The notes: a model not told the origin generated them from the letters alone. Counted from the first letter of the stretch, positions 50,173-58,779 are shown. The stretch is DNA of 64,000 bases from Truepera sp965215315 (GCA_965215315.1 CBDCDB010000008.1:248001-312000); one strand, 5' to 3'. A program made the numbers and translations.

Positions 50173-50705
50173 AAAAAGTCAAGGCTCTTACCCAAAAGCA
50201 GCGCCGCGTCAGAATCGTTTTAGGTTACTTTGGCTCTGTACTGTTGATCTTCTTTCAGTTTGGAGCACCGAATTTCTTTCCCGATGTTGGAATCACTTTT
50301 GCGCTTGCTAGCTGGTTCCTTATTCTTGGAACCATCGCCAGTCTTCTGCGTCCTCTGGGCTACGCCAAGAAAGCATTTTCAGACCCCCATCCAGAATTCG
50401 ATGAACGGCAGCAACTCATGCGTTATAAAGCGCATCGTATCGCGTTTTATGTAACTTTTACCTTCATTTTCGTTTTGATGGTAGCTGCTTCTATCTATGG
50501 ACTCTTTCTAGAAAACACGCTTGTAGGTTCAGCAGACGTCATGCGTGTACTTAGGCCCATAATTGGCACATTTTTCCTGCTACTAATAGCTCACTACACG
50601 ATGCCTCTCGCTATGATTGCGTGGCTCGAGCCCGACCCACCTACTGAACTTGACAGCAATTTGCTGTACGCCGGTCGCAATGTTCAACTAAAGGAGGAAA
50701 GATGA
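50169..50705 (+). CDS. DERQ/AWLEP membrane protein, array member 2
   Basis: 178 residues from GTG 50169, which overlaps the previous stop (GTGA); the longer frame to 50100 is just the other reading of member 1's tail. A basic N-terminus (KKVKALTQKQRRVR), helices about 15-33 and 40-60, then EFDERQQLMRYKAHRIAFYV, two more helices, and MIAWLEPDPPTELDSN. Longest loop between helices 3 and 4 of the five. Member 3 begins within its last codons (ATGA). Confidence 0.78.
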   Translation: MKKVKALTQKQRRVRIVLGYFGSVLLIFFQFGAPNFFPDVGITFALASWFLILGTIASLLRPLGYAKKAFSDPHPEFDERQQLMRYKAHRIAFYVTFTFIFVLMVAASIYGLFLENTLVGSADVMRVLRPIIGTFFLLLIAHYTMPLAMIAWLEPDPPTELDSNLLYAGRNVQLKEER

Positions 50706-51160
50706 ATCAGTCTGTCTGGAAACGGCTACTCGAGCCCCATATCGTTCTAAGACGCCGCTACCGACGCCTTTTAGTTCTTGTTTTTCACGGTGGCTACGCT
50801 GCGCTTTTGGTTTTCTTGCTCCCGCACCTCTCCGACTTGGGGTTACAAGCTGCCTACTTTACGCTGCTTACGTGCTGGCTGCTTATCTTTATGGCAACCG
50901 GCTTTGTAGGGGATAAGCGGCAAGGGGAACTCGACGAAAGGCAACAAACCATCCGTAACCGCGCTCACCGCTACGCCTACTTGTGGCTCGCAGCTCTGGC
51001 CTTAATCGTCCACTGGCTTTCAGGTGAACTTGATTTTGGAACGCTCGCCGTGTACGTCCTGCTCAGCTACGCGGTGTTGCCTAGTTCGGTTATTGCGTGG
51101 CTCGAGCCCGACCCACTTACCGAAGAAACCTCTTTTCGTATCTCGAGCGGAGTGCGCTGA
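50702..51160 (+). CDS. DERQ/AWLEP membrane protein, array member 3
   Basis: 152 residues, the shortest member. The N-terminus contains a second LEP (WKRLLEPHIVLRRRYRR), then helices, ELDERQQTIRNRAHRYAYLW, and VIAWLEPDPLTEETSF. AAAGGAGG just before the ATG is the best Shine-Dalgarno in the array. Stop overlaps the next start (TGATG). Confidence 0.78.
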   Translation: MNQSVWKRLLEPHIVLRRRYRRLLVLVFHGGYAALLVFLLPHLSDLGLQAAYFTLLTCWLLIFMATGFVGDKRQGELDERQQTIRNRAHRYAYLWLAALALIVHWLSGELDFGTLAVYVLLSYAVLPSSVIAWLEPDPLTEETSFRISSGVR

Positions 51161-51642
51161 TGCATAAGCCTCTAAGGAGGAGCGTTCGGCAGCTCTTAAG
51201 CGTCGTTGCACTCGCGGCGCTGCTCCTCACCTTTTTTGCGGGCGCACTAGGCAGAGAGTTCGCCTGGTTAGCCCTGCTGCCGCCCATTCCGCTTATTTTT
51301 CTCATCATGTGGCTGGATGGAGCGACAGCGAAGATAGCGACCAAAAAAGTGAGTAAGCTCGACGAGCGGCAGCGGGGTGTACAAGCTCGAGCCCACCGCT
51401 TGACGTACTGGGTTCTCTTCCTTTATGCGTCCCTCGTGCTGTTTGTTTACGGTTTTGGTTTTGGCGACCTATATATCCCCAACGCTATCGGGGTATGGGA
51501 AGTACCCTTAATCTCTCAACTACTTGAGATGAACGTGTTTTTGTTCATTGTCTTACCCATTCTGTTCGTGGCGTGGCTCGAGCCTAACCCTCCCGCCGAA
51601 ACCTCTGACAGCAGTTTACAGGGTGAAAACGCATGCAATTAA
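51160..51642 (+). CDS. DERQ/AWLEP membrane protein, array member 4
   Basis: 160 residues from ATG 51160. Helices at about 10-27 and 32-50, KLDERQRGVQARAHRLTYWV, helices 3 and 4, and FVAWLEPNPPAETSDS. It differs from the others by a longer periplasmic stretch (FGDLYIPNAIGVWEVPLISQ). Overlaps member 5 by 10 nt. Confidence 0.78.
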   Translation: MHKPLRRSVRQLLSVVALAALLLTFFAGALGREFAWLALLPPIPLIFLIMWLDGATAKIATKKVSKLDERQRGVQARAHRLTYWVLFLYASLVLFVYGFGFGDLYIPNAIGVWEVPLISQLLEMNVFLFIVLPILFVAWLEPNPPAETSDSSLQGENACN

Positions 51643-52160
51643 ACCGAAAGGCTCGGCGCTATCTCATCGCCGTAAACTATCTAATCATCACCGCATTGGT
51701 CGTCAATTACGGTCTAATCGAACGCGGAACGGGTTTAGATTGGCTTTACGGCGCGGCGTTTTTTGTCGGTTTGTTCGCTCTAAGCAGCCGTATTCCACTG
51801 CTGGGTTTTGTCTTTGAAACAACTGGATTTTTTAGCCGTAACCCTGACGAGCGGCAGCGGGCTCAGCGTAACCGCATCTACGCTTGGTCTTACCAAACGC
51901 TGATTGTCCTGGCGGCTATCTGTCTAGTCGGTTGGATGTTCTTTTCTAAATATCCGGTGGCCTGGTTTATGCCCCAAATCAACCGCCCACCGTGGGCTGG
52001 CTACGCCGATGAGGTCTTTCTTTTTCTACTTTTCATCGTTGATACCGTGCTCTTTTTGCCGGTAGCGCTGATTGCTTGGCTCGAGCCCGACCCACTTATA
52101 GACGAGTCCGAAACCGCTGTTCTCGCAGACACGCGCACTCAAAAACTAGACCAAAGTTAA
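51633..52160 (+). CDS. DERQ/AWLEP membrane protein, array member 5
   Basis: 175 residues. RKARRYLIAVNYLIITALVV, second helix, then NPDERQRAQRNRIYAWSYQT, helices 3 and 4 separated by a loop with KYPVAWFMPQINRPPWAGYA, and LIAWLEPDPLIDESETAV plus the longest polar tail. Its stop codon forms the left flank of the terminator stem. Confidence 0.78.
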   Translation: MQLNRKARRYLIAVNYLIITALVVNYGLIERGTGLDWLYGAAFFVGLFALSSRIPLLGFVFETTGFFSRNPDERQRAQRNRIYAWSYQTLIVLAAICLVGWMFFSKYPVAWFMPQINRPPWAGYADEVFLFLLFIVDTVLFLPVALIAWLEPDPLIDESETAVLADTRTQKLDQS

Positions 52161-52190
52161 GGCTCTCACCAACTGCGAGAGCCTTGTTTA
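52159..52190 (+). terminator. Terminator closing the XRE-DERQ array
   Basis: AAGGCTCTC (52159-52167) pairs perfectly with GAGAGCCTT (52177-52185) around a 9-nt loop, followed by GTTT. The A-rich left side lets it work for the converging GH6 gene too. Confidence 0.8.
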
Positions 52191-52211
52191 CGGCACAAAT
52201 GGTTTGTGTTT

Positions 52212-53210
52212 CTACTTCGCCATATCGTAAGCGATTTGAGGCAGAAATTGCCCTGCTGACGAACCTTTACCCACGCCGCAGTCCCCATCAGACTCACCCG
52301 GAGACTTGACCCACAAGAGCATCTCTAGGCCGTTACTACCCGCAACTTTACGCGACGTCGCGCCGAGTTTACGGCCTGCCGGGTTGCACCAGTCGTTCCC
52401 CGGCCCCGCCCCGTTGCGGCTCGTGTCAATCACAAAACGCGTTTTACTGCCGAGTCTTTGCACAATGCTGTTGCCGTAACTTCGGCTTTCCGCCGTCGTG
52501 CGGTAGTTCGAGGTGTTGAGCGCAAAGCCTGCTGCTTTAGCGACGTTGGCTGCTCTGAGACGCGCCGCCATGTCAGCGGCCGACTTCCAGTTCGAGTTGC
52601 CCGCGTCGAGGTAAACCCTGGCTTTGGGCGCACCCCTGCGGAACTCGTTTACGGCGAACGACAAGAGGTTTGTAACCAGTTTTGTGTTGGTGCCCTGCTG
52701 ACAATCTAGCAGGAGGGGCAAGGCGTCGGGCTCGAGGATCACCACCGCGTTACGCGGGCCGACGCCCTTGACAAAGCTGCGAATCCAGGTTTTGTACGCC
52801 GCTGTGCTGCCTGCGCCCCCTGAGCTGAACTGCTCACAGTCGCGCCCCGGAATGTTGTATGCCACGAAAATAGGCGTCTTACCGGCAGCCGCCGCCGCTT
52901 TTGTGTAAGATGCGGTCTCTTGCTCGATGTTGGGCGTCCAGTCCCCGACCCATTTGCCTTGAGGCTGAGTAGCGATCTTTTGCCGAATGACCGCTGCTCT
53001 ACCGTCTGAGGCGTTGCTCCTGACCCAGCTTGCGACCGGGCTGTTCGGATTGACGTAAAACGGACTGCTCGCGGCGGTCTCGAGTTGGGCTGAAGTCTCA
53101 GGTGCAGTACTTGCGGCGCTGCTACACGCTGCTAGACCCAGCAACAAAGAGCACCCGAGCAAAAAAGCAGATAAACGACGAAAAACAGGTAAACGACGGT
53201 TGAGCTGCAT
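52212..53210 (-). CDS. Glycoside hydrolase family 6 lipoprotein (endoglucanase/cellobiohydrolase)
   Basis: 332 residues; lipobox LGLAAC at about residue 29, so cell-envelope anchored. GH6 marks: FYVNPNSPVASWV at the mature start, IFVAYNIPGRDCEQFSSGGA with the catalytic-loop residues, VVILEPDALPLLLDC (the EPD acid region), FALNTSNYRTTAESRSYG, FVIDTSRNGAGPGNDWCNP, and MLLWVKSPGESDGDCG. Likely cleaves beta-1,4-glucan. No carbohydrate-binding module. Shares its terminator with the array. Confidence 0.92.
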   Translation of the reverse strand: MQLNRRLPVFRRLSAFLLGCSLLLGLAACSSAASTAPETSAQLETAASSPFYVNPNSPVASWVRSNASDGRAAVIRQKIATQPQGKWVGDWTPNIEQETASYTKAAAAAGKTPIFVAYNIPGRDCEQFSSGGAGSTAAYKTWIRSFVKGVGPRNAVVILEPDALPLLLDCQQGTNTKLVTNLLSFAVNEFRRGAPKARVYLDAGNSNWKSAADMAARLRAANVAKAAGFALNTSNYRTTAESRSYGNSIVQRLGSKTRFVIDTSRNGAGPGNDWCNPAGRKLGATSRKVAGSNGLEMLLWVKSPGESDGDCGVGKGSSAGQFLPQIAYDMAK

Positions 53211-53416
53211 ACCTTGTATCCCCCTAAACTGATTTTTTACCCGTCAAAGATAACCGGTTTTTTCATGAGGTTTTTCTTTGAGTTAGCCAGACCAGACCTA
53301 AACAAAAACAACGAAACGTTGCTGCGTACACACAGACACATCTGCTCTCTACTCCTTAATAACAGCCTAGACCTGTTAGGTTCGGGTCAAGGTATAGTTT
53401 TTTTGGAGGATAGAGG
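53211..53416. other. Divergent intergenic region, GH6 lipoprotein / propeller lipoprotein 1
   Basis: 206 bp without a supported gene. TATAGT at 53393-53398 could be the -10 for the plus-strand lipoprotein, 18 nt before its ATG with GGAGG between. A promoter for the GH6 gene on the other strand was not located with confidence. Confidence 0.4.
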
Positions 53417-54595
53417 ATGAAGCGTATTTTGGGTGTTGTTTTAGGAGTTGCCTTACTGTTCGCGGCCTGTAGCCGGACGGACGACCTGAACGTGGGGCTT
53501 ACGCCGCAGCTCGGTGCTCCGGAGGTTCGCGCCGTAAACCTCGCTATCGGTGCCAATACGTACGCTATAACCTACCAGCGCACCTACACGAACAGTACCT
53601 TCGACCGAACTCAGACTTTTTCAAGTGCGACTGTCTCCCGCTTCAACACTGACGGAGACGTACTCTGGGAGCGTGATGTGATCGGCTACAACCACAAAAT
53701 TCCTCCAGTTGTTGATTTCTACCCGGAGCTGGTTCAGAGTTTGATAGAAACCGACGGCCCCGGCAACGCGTACAGCTTTACCACCGTCAGCGATAAGACG
53801 AACTGCCCCGAAGTCGAGTTTACCGCCGACAACAAAATGACCAAACTCAGTCCGGCGGGCAAGCAGCTCTGGAGCAAAAAGATTACCGGTGCTGTAGACG
53901 GCTTCTCAGTAGACCGTGCGGGCAACATCTATCTCACAGGCCGAAACCGAAACAAGCAAGCTGAAGGGTGCGGCGCTGCCTTCAAAGATATCTATTTCTT
54001 CAGGAAGTACGCGCCGAATGGTGCCTTGGTCTGGTCGCGTGGCCTTAGCGACTACCCTGATTCTTTGGCTGTGACCCCCTGGGGCAGTGCTTTTATAACG
54101 GTAGGAGGACAGCTGAACCGCTATACCGTAGCGGGCACGCTGCTCTGGAGCAAAAAGATAAGCTATTCCGGTAAGCCGCTCTTTTCCAAAGACCACCTCT
54201 ATACGCTGGATTCCAGCTCTGGCAGGCTGAGCAAGTACGACCTGAACGGCAACCTGGTCTGGGGCCATACCTACCTGGGCGCGAAAGGCTTTCCCGACTT
54301 GATCTTCAATACGCTCACCGTCAATCCGTCGGGAACGATCGTGCTGGTGGGTTCGTATGACCCTACCTCAAATGATGATTCGGGTACGGCATTACGCAAG
54401 CTTGATGCTGCGGGCAAAACGCTCTGGACGAGAGCTTTTGCGCCGGATATCTCTGGCGACACGCCGCCAATCTCTATCTCGAGCATCGGCAACCGTGACA
54501 ACGGCGGCAGCCTCTATCTAGGCGGCACCAGTGACAGCTCGAGTCTGGTTTCCAAGCTAGACCGTGAGGGTTACGAACTTTGGGGTATCCGCTAG
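53417..54595 (+). CDS. Lipoprotein with PQQ/SBBP-like beta-propeller repeats, paralog 1
   Basis: 392 residues; lipobox FAAC at about residue 18, then SRTDDLNVGLTPQLGAPE. The rest repeats a unit of the type NIYLTG-x-KYAPNGALVWSR, KLSPAGKQLWSKKITG, LSKYDLNGNLVWGHTYLGA, KLDAAGKTLWTRAF: blades ending in a Leu-Trp/Val-Trp and a following turn, like SBBP/PQQ propellers. Signal-anchored surface or periplasmic protein with no enzymatic motif. Own Shine-Dalgarno GGAGG and terminator. Clearly duplicated as the next gene. Confidence 0.8.
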   Translation: MKRILGVVLGVALLFAACSRTDDLNVGLTPQLGAPEVRAVNLAIGANTYAITYQRTYTNSTFDRTQTFSSATVSRFNTDGDVLWERDVIGYNHKIPPVVDFYPELVQSLIETDGPGNAYSFTTVSDKTNCPEVEFTADNKMTKLSPAGKQLWSKKITGAVDGFSVDRAGNIYLTGRNRNKQAEGCGAAFKDIYFFRKYAPNGALVWSRGLSDYPDSLAVTPWGSAFITVGGQLNRYTVAGTLLWSKKISYSGKPLFSKDHLYTLDSSSGRLSKYDLNGNLVWGHTYLGAKGFPDLIFNTLTVNPSGTIVLVGSYDPTSNDDSGTALRKLDAAGKTLWTRAFAPDISGDTPPISISSIGNRDNGGSLYLGGTSDSSSLVSKLDREGYELWGIR

Positions 54596-54617
54596 AGAAC
54601 GAATTTGCTAAAGACTT

Positions 54618-54643
54618 GGGGCGCAAAGCGTGCGCCCCTTTTT
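54618..54643 (+). terminator. Terminator after propeller lipoprotein 1
   Basis: GGGGCGCA/TGCGCCCC perfect 8-bp stem, 5-nt loop, five T. Confidence 0.92.
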
Positions 54644-54709
54644 CTTGCGCCGATAAATCAGGCCATGTTGTCATTTCAATTTCATTAGCAACCTATCACC
54701 CGGCACTCA

Positions 54710-54718
54710 TGCTATAAT
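54710..54718 (+). promoter_or_regulatory. Extended -10 promoter of propeller lipoprotein 2
   Basis: TGCTATAAT (54710-54718) is a perfect extended -10, 31 nt before the ATG at 54750, which has AGGAGGG. The -35 is weak, as usual for extended -10 promoters. Confidence 0.7.
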
Positions 54719-54749
54719 CTGCCCAGAACATTGATTTAGGAGGGTACAT

Positions 54750-56015
54750 ATGAGGCGTATTTCGGGTGCTGTTTTAGTCGTCGGCTTGTTCCTAGCGGCT
54801 TGTACTCAGCCGGACGACCTGAATGTGGGGCTCGAGCCTCAGCTCGGTGCCACGGAGACCACTGGTATAGACCTCGCTATCGGTGCCAGTTCATACGCTA
54901 TAATCACCGAACAGACATCAACGTACGGCGAGACTGAATTAGTCATACGCTCAGAAAAAGTTACCCTCAGCCGCTTTGATACTGAAGGAAATATACTCTG
55001 GGAGCGTAATGTTTTCGGCTTCAGCTACGGAGCCGTCGGCGGTGCCAACGATTTCCCCCCATCTTTGGATCAAGGTTTGGTAGACATCGACGGCTCGGGC
55101 AATGCTTACGGCTTTACCGAAGCCAGTGACGCTGGCTATTGTCCGGGCAACGGAAGTTCTATTTACAGAGTTTACGACGGCAGGTTGACGAAGCTAAGCC
55201 CAACCGGGGCGCGGCTCTGGAGCAAGAAAATTACCGGCTCTGTAGACGGCTTTGCGGTAGACCGTGCGGGTAATAGCTATTTAGCGGGTGTAAACGATAC
55301 TCAACCCTGTAATGATGCGGTTGGGCCTATCCTTTTTCTGAGAAAATACGCGCCGGACGGTTCTTTGGTTTGGTCGCGCGGGCTCAACGACCGTCCTGAG
55401 TCCCTAGCCGTCACGCCTTGGGGCAGCGCTTTTGTTACAACTGGTAACTACGTTGATGGCGAACCAGAAACACAGCTAAGCCGTTATACGGTTGAGGGTA
55501 AGCTGCTCTGGAAAAAAATGCTCGTCGACCTAGACCCTTACAACGACAAAGACAACTGGATAGCCTTTTCGAAAAACGGCTTTTACGCGCTGACCTCAGG
55601 GTATGGAAACCAAGAACTGCAAACCAAGCTGAATAAATACGACCTGAGCGGCAACTTGGTTTGGAGCCGCACCTACGTGGGCGCTAAGGAAGGGGTGCCT
55701 GACTCGACCTTCGAAACCTTGACCGTCGATCCGGCAGAGAACGTCATTATGGTGGGTTCATATGACGCTACCCCAGCCTATTATGATGGAATTATACGGA
55801 AGGTCAGCCCTACTGGAAAGACGCTCTGGACGAAGACGCCTCAAAGTCTTCAGGGTGTATCTCTCTCGAGCGTCGGCAACCGTGACAATGGTGGTAGCAT
55901 CTATCTAGGAGGCGTCGACCCTACGGGCAGTAGTAGCCTCTACGGTGGCAGTGACAGAAGCAGTTTGGTCTCGAGGCTTGACCGGGGCGGCAACCAAGCT
56001 TGGACTATCCGCTAG
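54750..56015 (+). CDS. Lipoprotein with PQQ/SBBP-like beta-propeller repeats, paralog 2
   Basis: 421 residues, paralogous to its neighbour over the whole length: lipobox LAAC, then TQPDDLNVGLEPQLGATE, LAIGASSYAII, KLSPTGARLWSKKITGSVDG, FAVDRAGNSYLAGVND, LRKYAPDGSLVWSRGLNDRP, LNKYDLSGNLVWSRTYVGAK, KVSPTGKTLWTK, SVGNRDNGGSIYLGG and a final LVSRLDRGGNQAWTIR. About 30 residues longer, mostly from a Ser/Gly-rich insert near the end and loop insertions. It has its own promoter and terminator, so the two copies are independently expressed. Confidence 0.8.
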   Translation: MRRISGAVLVVGLFLAACTQPDDLNVGLEPQLGATETTGIDLAIGASSYAIITEQTSTYGETELVIRSEKVTLSRFDTEGNILWERNVFGFSYGAVGGANDFPPSLDQGLVDIDGSGNAYGFTEASDAGYCPGNGSSIYRVYDGRLTKLSPTGARLWSKKITGSVDGFAVDRAGNSYLAGVNDTQPCNDAVGPILFLRKYAPDGSLVWSRGLNDRPESLAVTPWGSAFVTTGNYVDGEPETQLSRYTVEGKLLWKKMLVDLDPYNDKDNWIAFSKNGFYALTSGYGNQELQTKLNKYDLSGNLVWSRTYVGAKEGVPDSTFETLTVDPAENVIMVGSYDATPAYYDGIIRKVSPTGKTLWTKTPQSLQGVSLSSVGNRDNGGSIYLGGVDPTGSSSLYGGSDRSSLVSRLDRGGNQAWTIR

Positions 56016-56037
56016 AGAACAGATTTTCTAGAACACT

Positions 56038-56064
56038 GGGGCGCGGACTCTTCGCGTCCTTTTT
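56038..56064 (+). terminator. Terminator after propeller lipoprotein 2
   Basis: GGGGCGCG then, after a 7-nt loop, CGCGTCC (one G-T pair) and five T. The same position and T-run as in the first paralog, so it was probably duplicated with the gene. Confidence 0.7.
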
Positions 56065-56097
56065 GCTGCCTTCGTACTGTAGCTGTTTACGGCACCG

Positions 56098-56103
56098 TAT
56101 ACT
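56098..56103 (+). promoter_or_regulatory. Leaderless -10 box of the peptidase-propeller-barrel gene
   Basis: TATACT, 6 nt before the GTG at 56110. Confidence 0.5.
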
Positions 56104-56109
56104 CTAACG

Positions 56110-58779
56110 GTGCTTTCTAAACTCGTTTATCTCGCCCTGCTCCTGAGTCTTCAGATGACTTTCGCCGCCCAAGAGGTCGTCGCTCCACGGGTCAAGGTTA
56201 TCTTCAACAACCCTTCTGAGCGCGCCTACGCCGAACGCGTTGCGGCGGCGGCTGAAGGGGCGCTTGACGTGCTGGTGCCCCTTTTCGGTCACAAGCCGCC
56301 GCCGATTACGCTACGGTTAGAAGACACCACCGACGTCTATAACGCGCTCGCGTCACCCTTGCCGCGCTCCGGTGTCGGGTTGCGGCAGCTGTTTCCCACC
56401 GAGGCTCCGTTCGGCTACCGCGCCGAGGACGAGCTGCGGCTTTTGCTCGTTCACGAACTCACGCACATCATGCAGTTTTCTTACCTCGCCGGACGCGGCG
56501 ACGGGCTCCGCTTCGGGCTGGTGGGTGAGGGCGTCGCCAACGTGCCTCCGCTCTGGCTTGTCGAGGGGTTGGCGGTCTGGACGGAGTCGGAGTTTACGGC
56601 GGGGGGTCGCCGAGATGACGCGTTGACTCGGGGGCTGGTCGAGAGTGCGGTGCTTGCCGGAACCGCGCCGTCTCTGACCGACGCGAGTTTGGGAACCTAT
56701 AGCGCGTGGCCGGGGGGACAGACCAGATATCTTTTCGGTGTAGGGTTTACCGACTACCTCATCCGCAAGCACGGTTTTGAGGCGCTTAAAAAGACGCTGG
56801 CGCTGCACAACGCCGGGGGCTTTTTACGGCCTTTTGCGGGGTCGTGGCAGCTGGCGGTCGGTACCGACTTAGAGGCCGAGTGGCGGGCGTGGCAGCTCGA
56901 GGTACGCCGGAAAGCTGAAGGGAGAGCGCAGCAGGTTGAGAACGCCGGGCGCGACGGAACTCCCAAAACCGAGAGCGGTTGGTACACCCGCTCCCCGGCG
57001 CTCAGCCCGGACGGTCGAAAGCTCGCGTGGGCCGGATGGCCTGCAGCAATTATGCTCGCAGATGTCGGTAAGGTTAGCTCCAAGGGGGGCAAGCTCAGTC
57101 ATGAGCGTGTCGTGCTAGAAAACCGTTTTGTGGAGGGGCTTGAGTGGTTGGACGCTCACACCCTCCTCTACGCGCGTCCGGTGCGGCGTCCGGGGCGTAC
57201 CTACTCGGACATATTTACCCTCGATACGCGCACGGGCCGAGAGACGCAGCTGACCTTTGGGGCGCGGGCGCTGCTGCCTGCGCCGCTCCCGGAAGGTTGC
57301 ATTCTCTATGTTACCGACAACGGCAGCAGGTCTCGGCTCGAGCAAAGCTGTCCCACAAAACCGCTCGTAACCCGCTGGCAGAGTCCGGTGGGCGTCCACC
57401 TTATCGGGTTGGCGACGAGCCGCCGTGGGCAGGTCGCGCTCAGCGTCTGGGAGCGAGGCCGGGCCGATGTAGCGCTCTTAGAGGGCGGCACACCCCGCTA
57501 CCTTACCCGCGACCGGGCGCAAGATTTGGAACCGAGCTGGCGCGGCGAAGACACACTGTTATTTCGTTCTGACCGGACAGGGGCGGCGTTTGAACTTTAC
57601 GCACTCAAAACCCGTGTACTGACGCCTTCTGAGAGGCGACTCGAGCGCCTGAGCGAGAGCGTAGGGGGCGCGTTTGCTCCTGAAGCAGGCGCGGGCGGCA
57701 CGTGGTTTGCCCGTTTGGGCGGGGGCGGCTACAACCTCGCCTGGTTAGCGGACGGCGCACCGCGAGAGACCACCATAGTTTCGGGTCCAAAAAAATCCCT
57801 TTTACAGCCCTCTTTACAACGTTCAGTCCCTGCGCCCGACTTTTCTGTTACGACCTATAACCCCCTGCCGAGCCTCAGACCTTACGGTTGGCTGCCGACA
57901 AACGCCGGGGTCAGCTTGGCCCCGCTCGGCGGGTTGCTCGAGCTCTCTCTTATCGCTCAGGACGACAGCCTTCAGCACAACCTCCGGACGACGCTCGGGT
58001 TCGACAGCCGCCGCACGGCGCTCGCCGGATTTTACGGGTTCGCCCGCTACGATTTCGGGGGTGGTCTGTCCCTCCGGGCCGTACCGCCCCCGGTGCGCTA
58101 CGCTGTGCAACTCGGCGCGTGGCCGCTTACGCCGCACCTCGAGACGTCTACCGAAACCGCTGTCGGCGTCAAAACGTCGGTGGGTGCGCGACTGCCGCAA
58201 GACCGCACGGTGCTGGGTTTGGGTCTGGAGGCCGGTCTCGTTCACGTGCTGGGTCAAACGTCCGGCCCCGTTTTAGACGCCCGCGCCGACGGTGCGCTCT
58301 CCCTCGGACAGACTGACACTTGGGGCTACCGTACCGAAGGCTGGCGCGTGTCGGCGACGGGTCTTCTCAGTGCGACAGGACGAGCGCCGTCGCTCGGCGC
58401 GTGGGCTGACGGTGGTTACACCTTGCCGCTGGGCGGGGTGGGAAGGCTCGAGTTCGGTGTGCGGGCAGGCTACCGTCCGGCGTGGCCTATCGTCCTCGAA
58501 ACCGATGCCGACTTTGCCGCGCTCGTTAGCGTCGGCGGGGTGCGTAGTATCCCCCTCAAGTTTCGTTTTGGTGACGGGCTCTACGCGCTGGAAAGGGTGA
58601 CGCTCGAGCCCCATCTCTACACCTGGCTAGACAGCGCGGTTCATCTGGGCGGCGACCTCACGGTGTCGCTCGACTCGGCGCTAAACTACGGGGCCACGGT
58701 CAGCTTGAGCGGAACGCTTGGTTATACAAACGCTTTATGGACGCGCTTTGGGGTGCGGCTGCCGATTCCGGGATTGTAA
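56110..58779 (+). CDS. Exported MA-clan metallopeptidase with beta-propeller and likely C-terminal beta-barrel
   Basis: 889 residues. Signal peptide (LVYLALLLSLQMTFAAQE). Peptidase MA-like domain with zinc motif LLVHELTHIMQFSY (HExxH, about residue 118) and the downstream glutamate in LWLVEGLAVWTESEF, then FGVGFTDYLIRKHG. A WD40/TolB-like propeller follows (RSPALSPDGRKLAWAGW, DIFTLDTRTGRETQLTFGA, LLFRSDRTGAAFELYALK). The last 280 residues have alternating patterns with Gly/aromatic turns and end in a strand-like segment, suggesting an outer-membrane or surface barrel. Role unknown; substrates may be envelope proteins. Confidence 0.8.
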   Translation: MLSKLVYLALLLSLQMTFAAQEVVAPRVKVIFNNPSERAYAERVAAAAEGALDVLVPLFGHKPPPITLRLEDTTDVYNALASPLPRSGVGLRQLFPTEAPFGYRAEDELRLLLVHELTHIMQFSYLAGRGDGLRFGLVGEGVANVPPLWLVEGLAVWTESEFTAGGRRDDALTRGLVESAVLAGTAPSLTDASLGTYSAWPGGQTRYLFGVGFTDYLIRKHGFEALKKTLALHNAGGFLRPFAGSWQLAVGTDLEAEWRAWQLEVRRKAEGRAQQVENAGRDGTPKTESGWYTRSPALSPDGRKLAWAGWPAAIMLADVGKVSSKGGKLSHERVVLENRFVEGLEWLDAHTLLYARPVRRPGRTYSDIFTLDTRTGRETQLTFGARALLPAPLPEGCILYVTDNGSRSRLEQSCPTKPLVTRWQSPVGVHLIGLATSRRGQVALSVWERGRADVALLEGGTPRYLTRDRAQDLEPSWRGEDTLLFRSDRTGAAFELYALKTRVLTPSERRLERLSESVGGAFAPEAGAGGTWFARLGGGGYNLAWLADGAPRETTIVSGPKKSLLQPSLQRSVPAPDFSVTTYNPLPSLRPYGWLPTNAGVSLAPLGGLLELSLIAQDDSLQHNLRTTLGFDSRRTALAGFYGFARYDFGGGLSLRAVPPPVRYAVQLGAWPLTPHLETSTETAVGVKTSVGARLPQDRTVLGLGLEAGLVHVLGQTSGPVLDARADGALSLGQTDTWGYRTEGWRVSATGLLSATGRAPSLGAWADGGYTLPLGGVGRLEFGVRAGYRPAWPIVLETDADFAALVSVGGVRSIPLKFRFGDGLYALERVTLEPHLYTWLDSAVHLGGDLTVSLDSALNYGATVSLSGTLGYTNALWTRFGVRLPIPGL

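Noticed and set aside
51097..51160. Out-of-frame starts reading MARARPTYR before array members 2 and 4
   Set aside because: They are the +1 reading of the conserved AWLEPDP codons; the true starts overlap the previous stops. Kept only as a note on nucleotide conservation.
53214..53420. 68-codon frame before propeller lipoprotein 1
   Set aside because: No ribosome site, no recognisable content, and it spans the probable promoter of the next gene.
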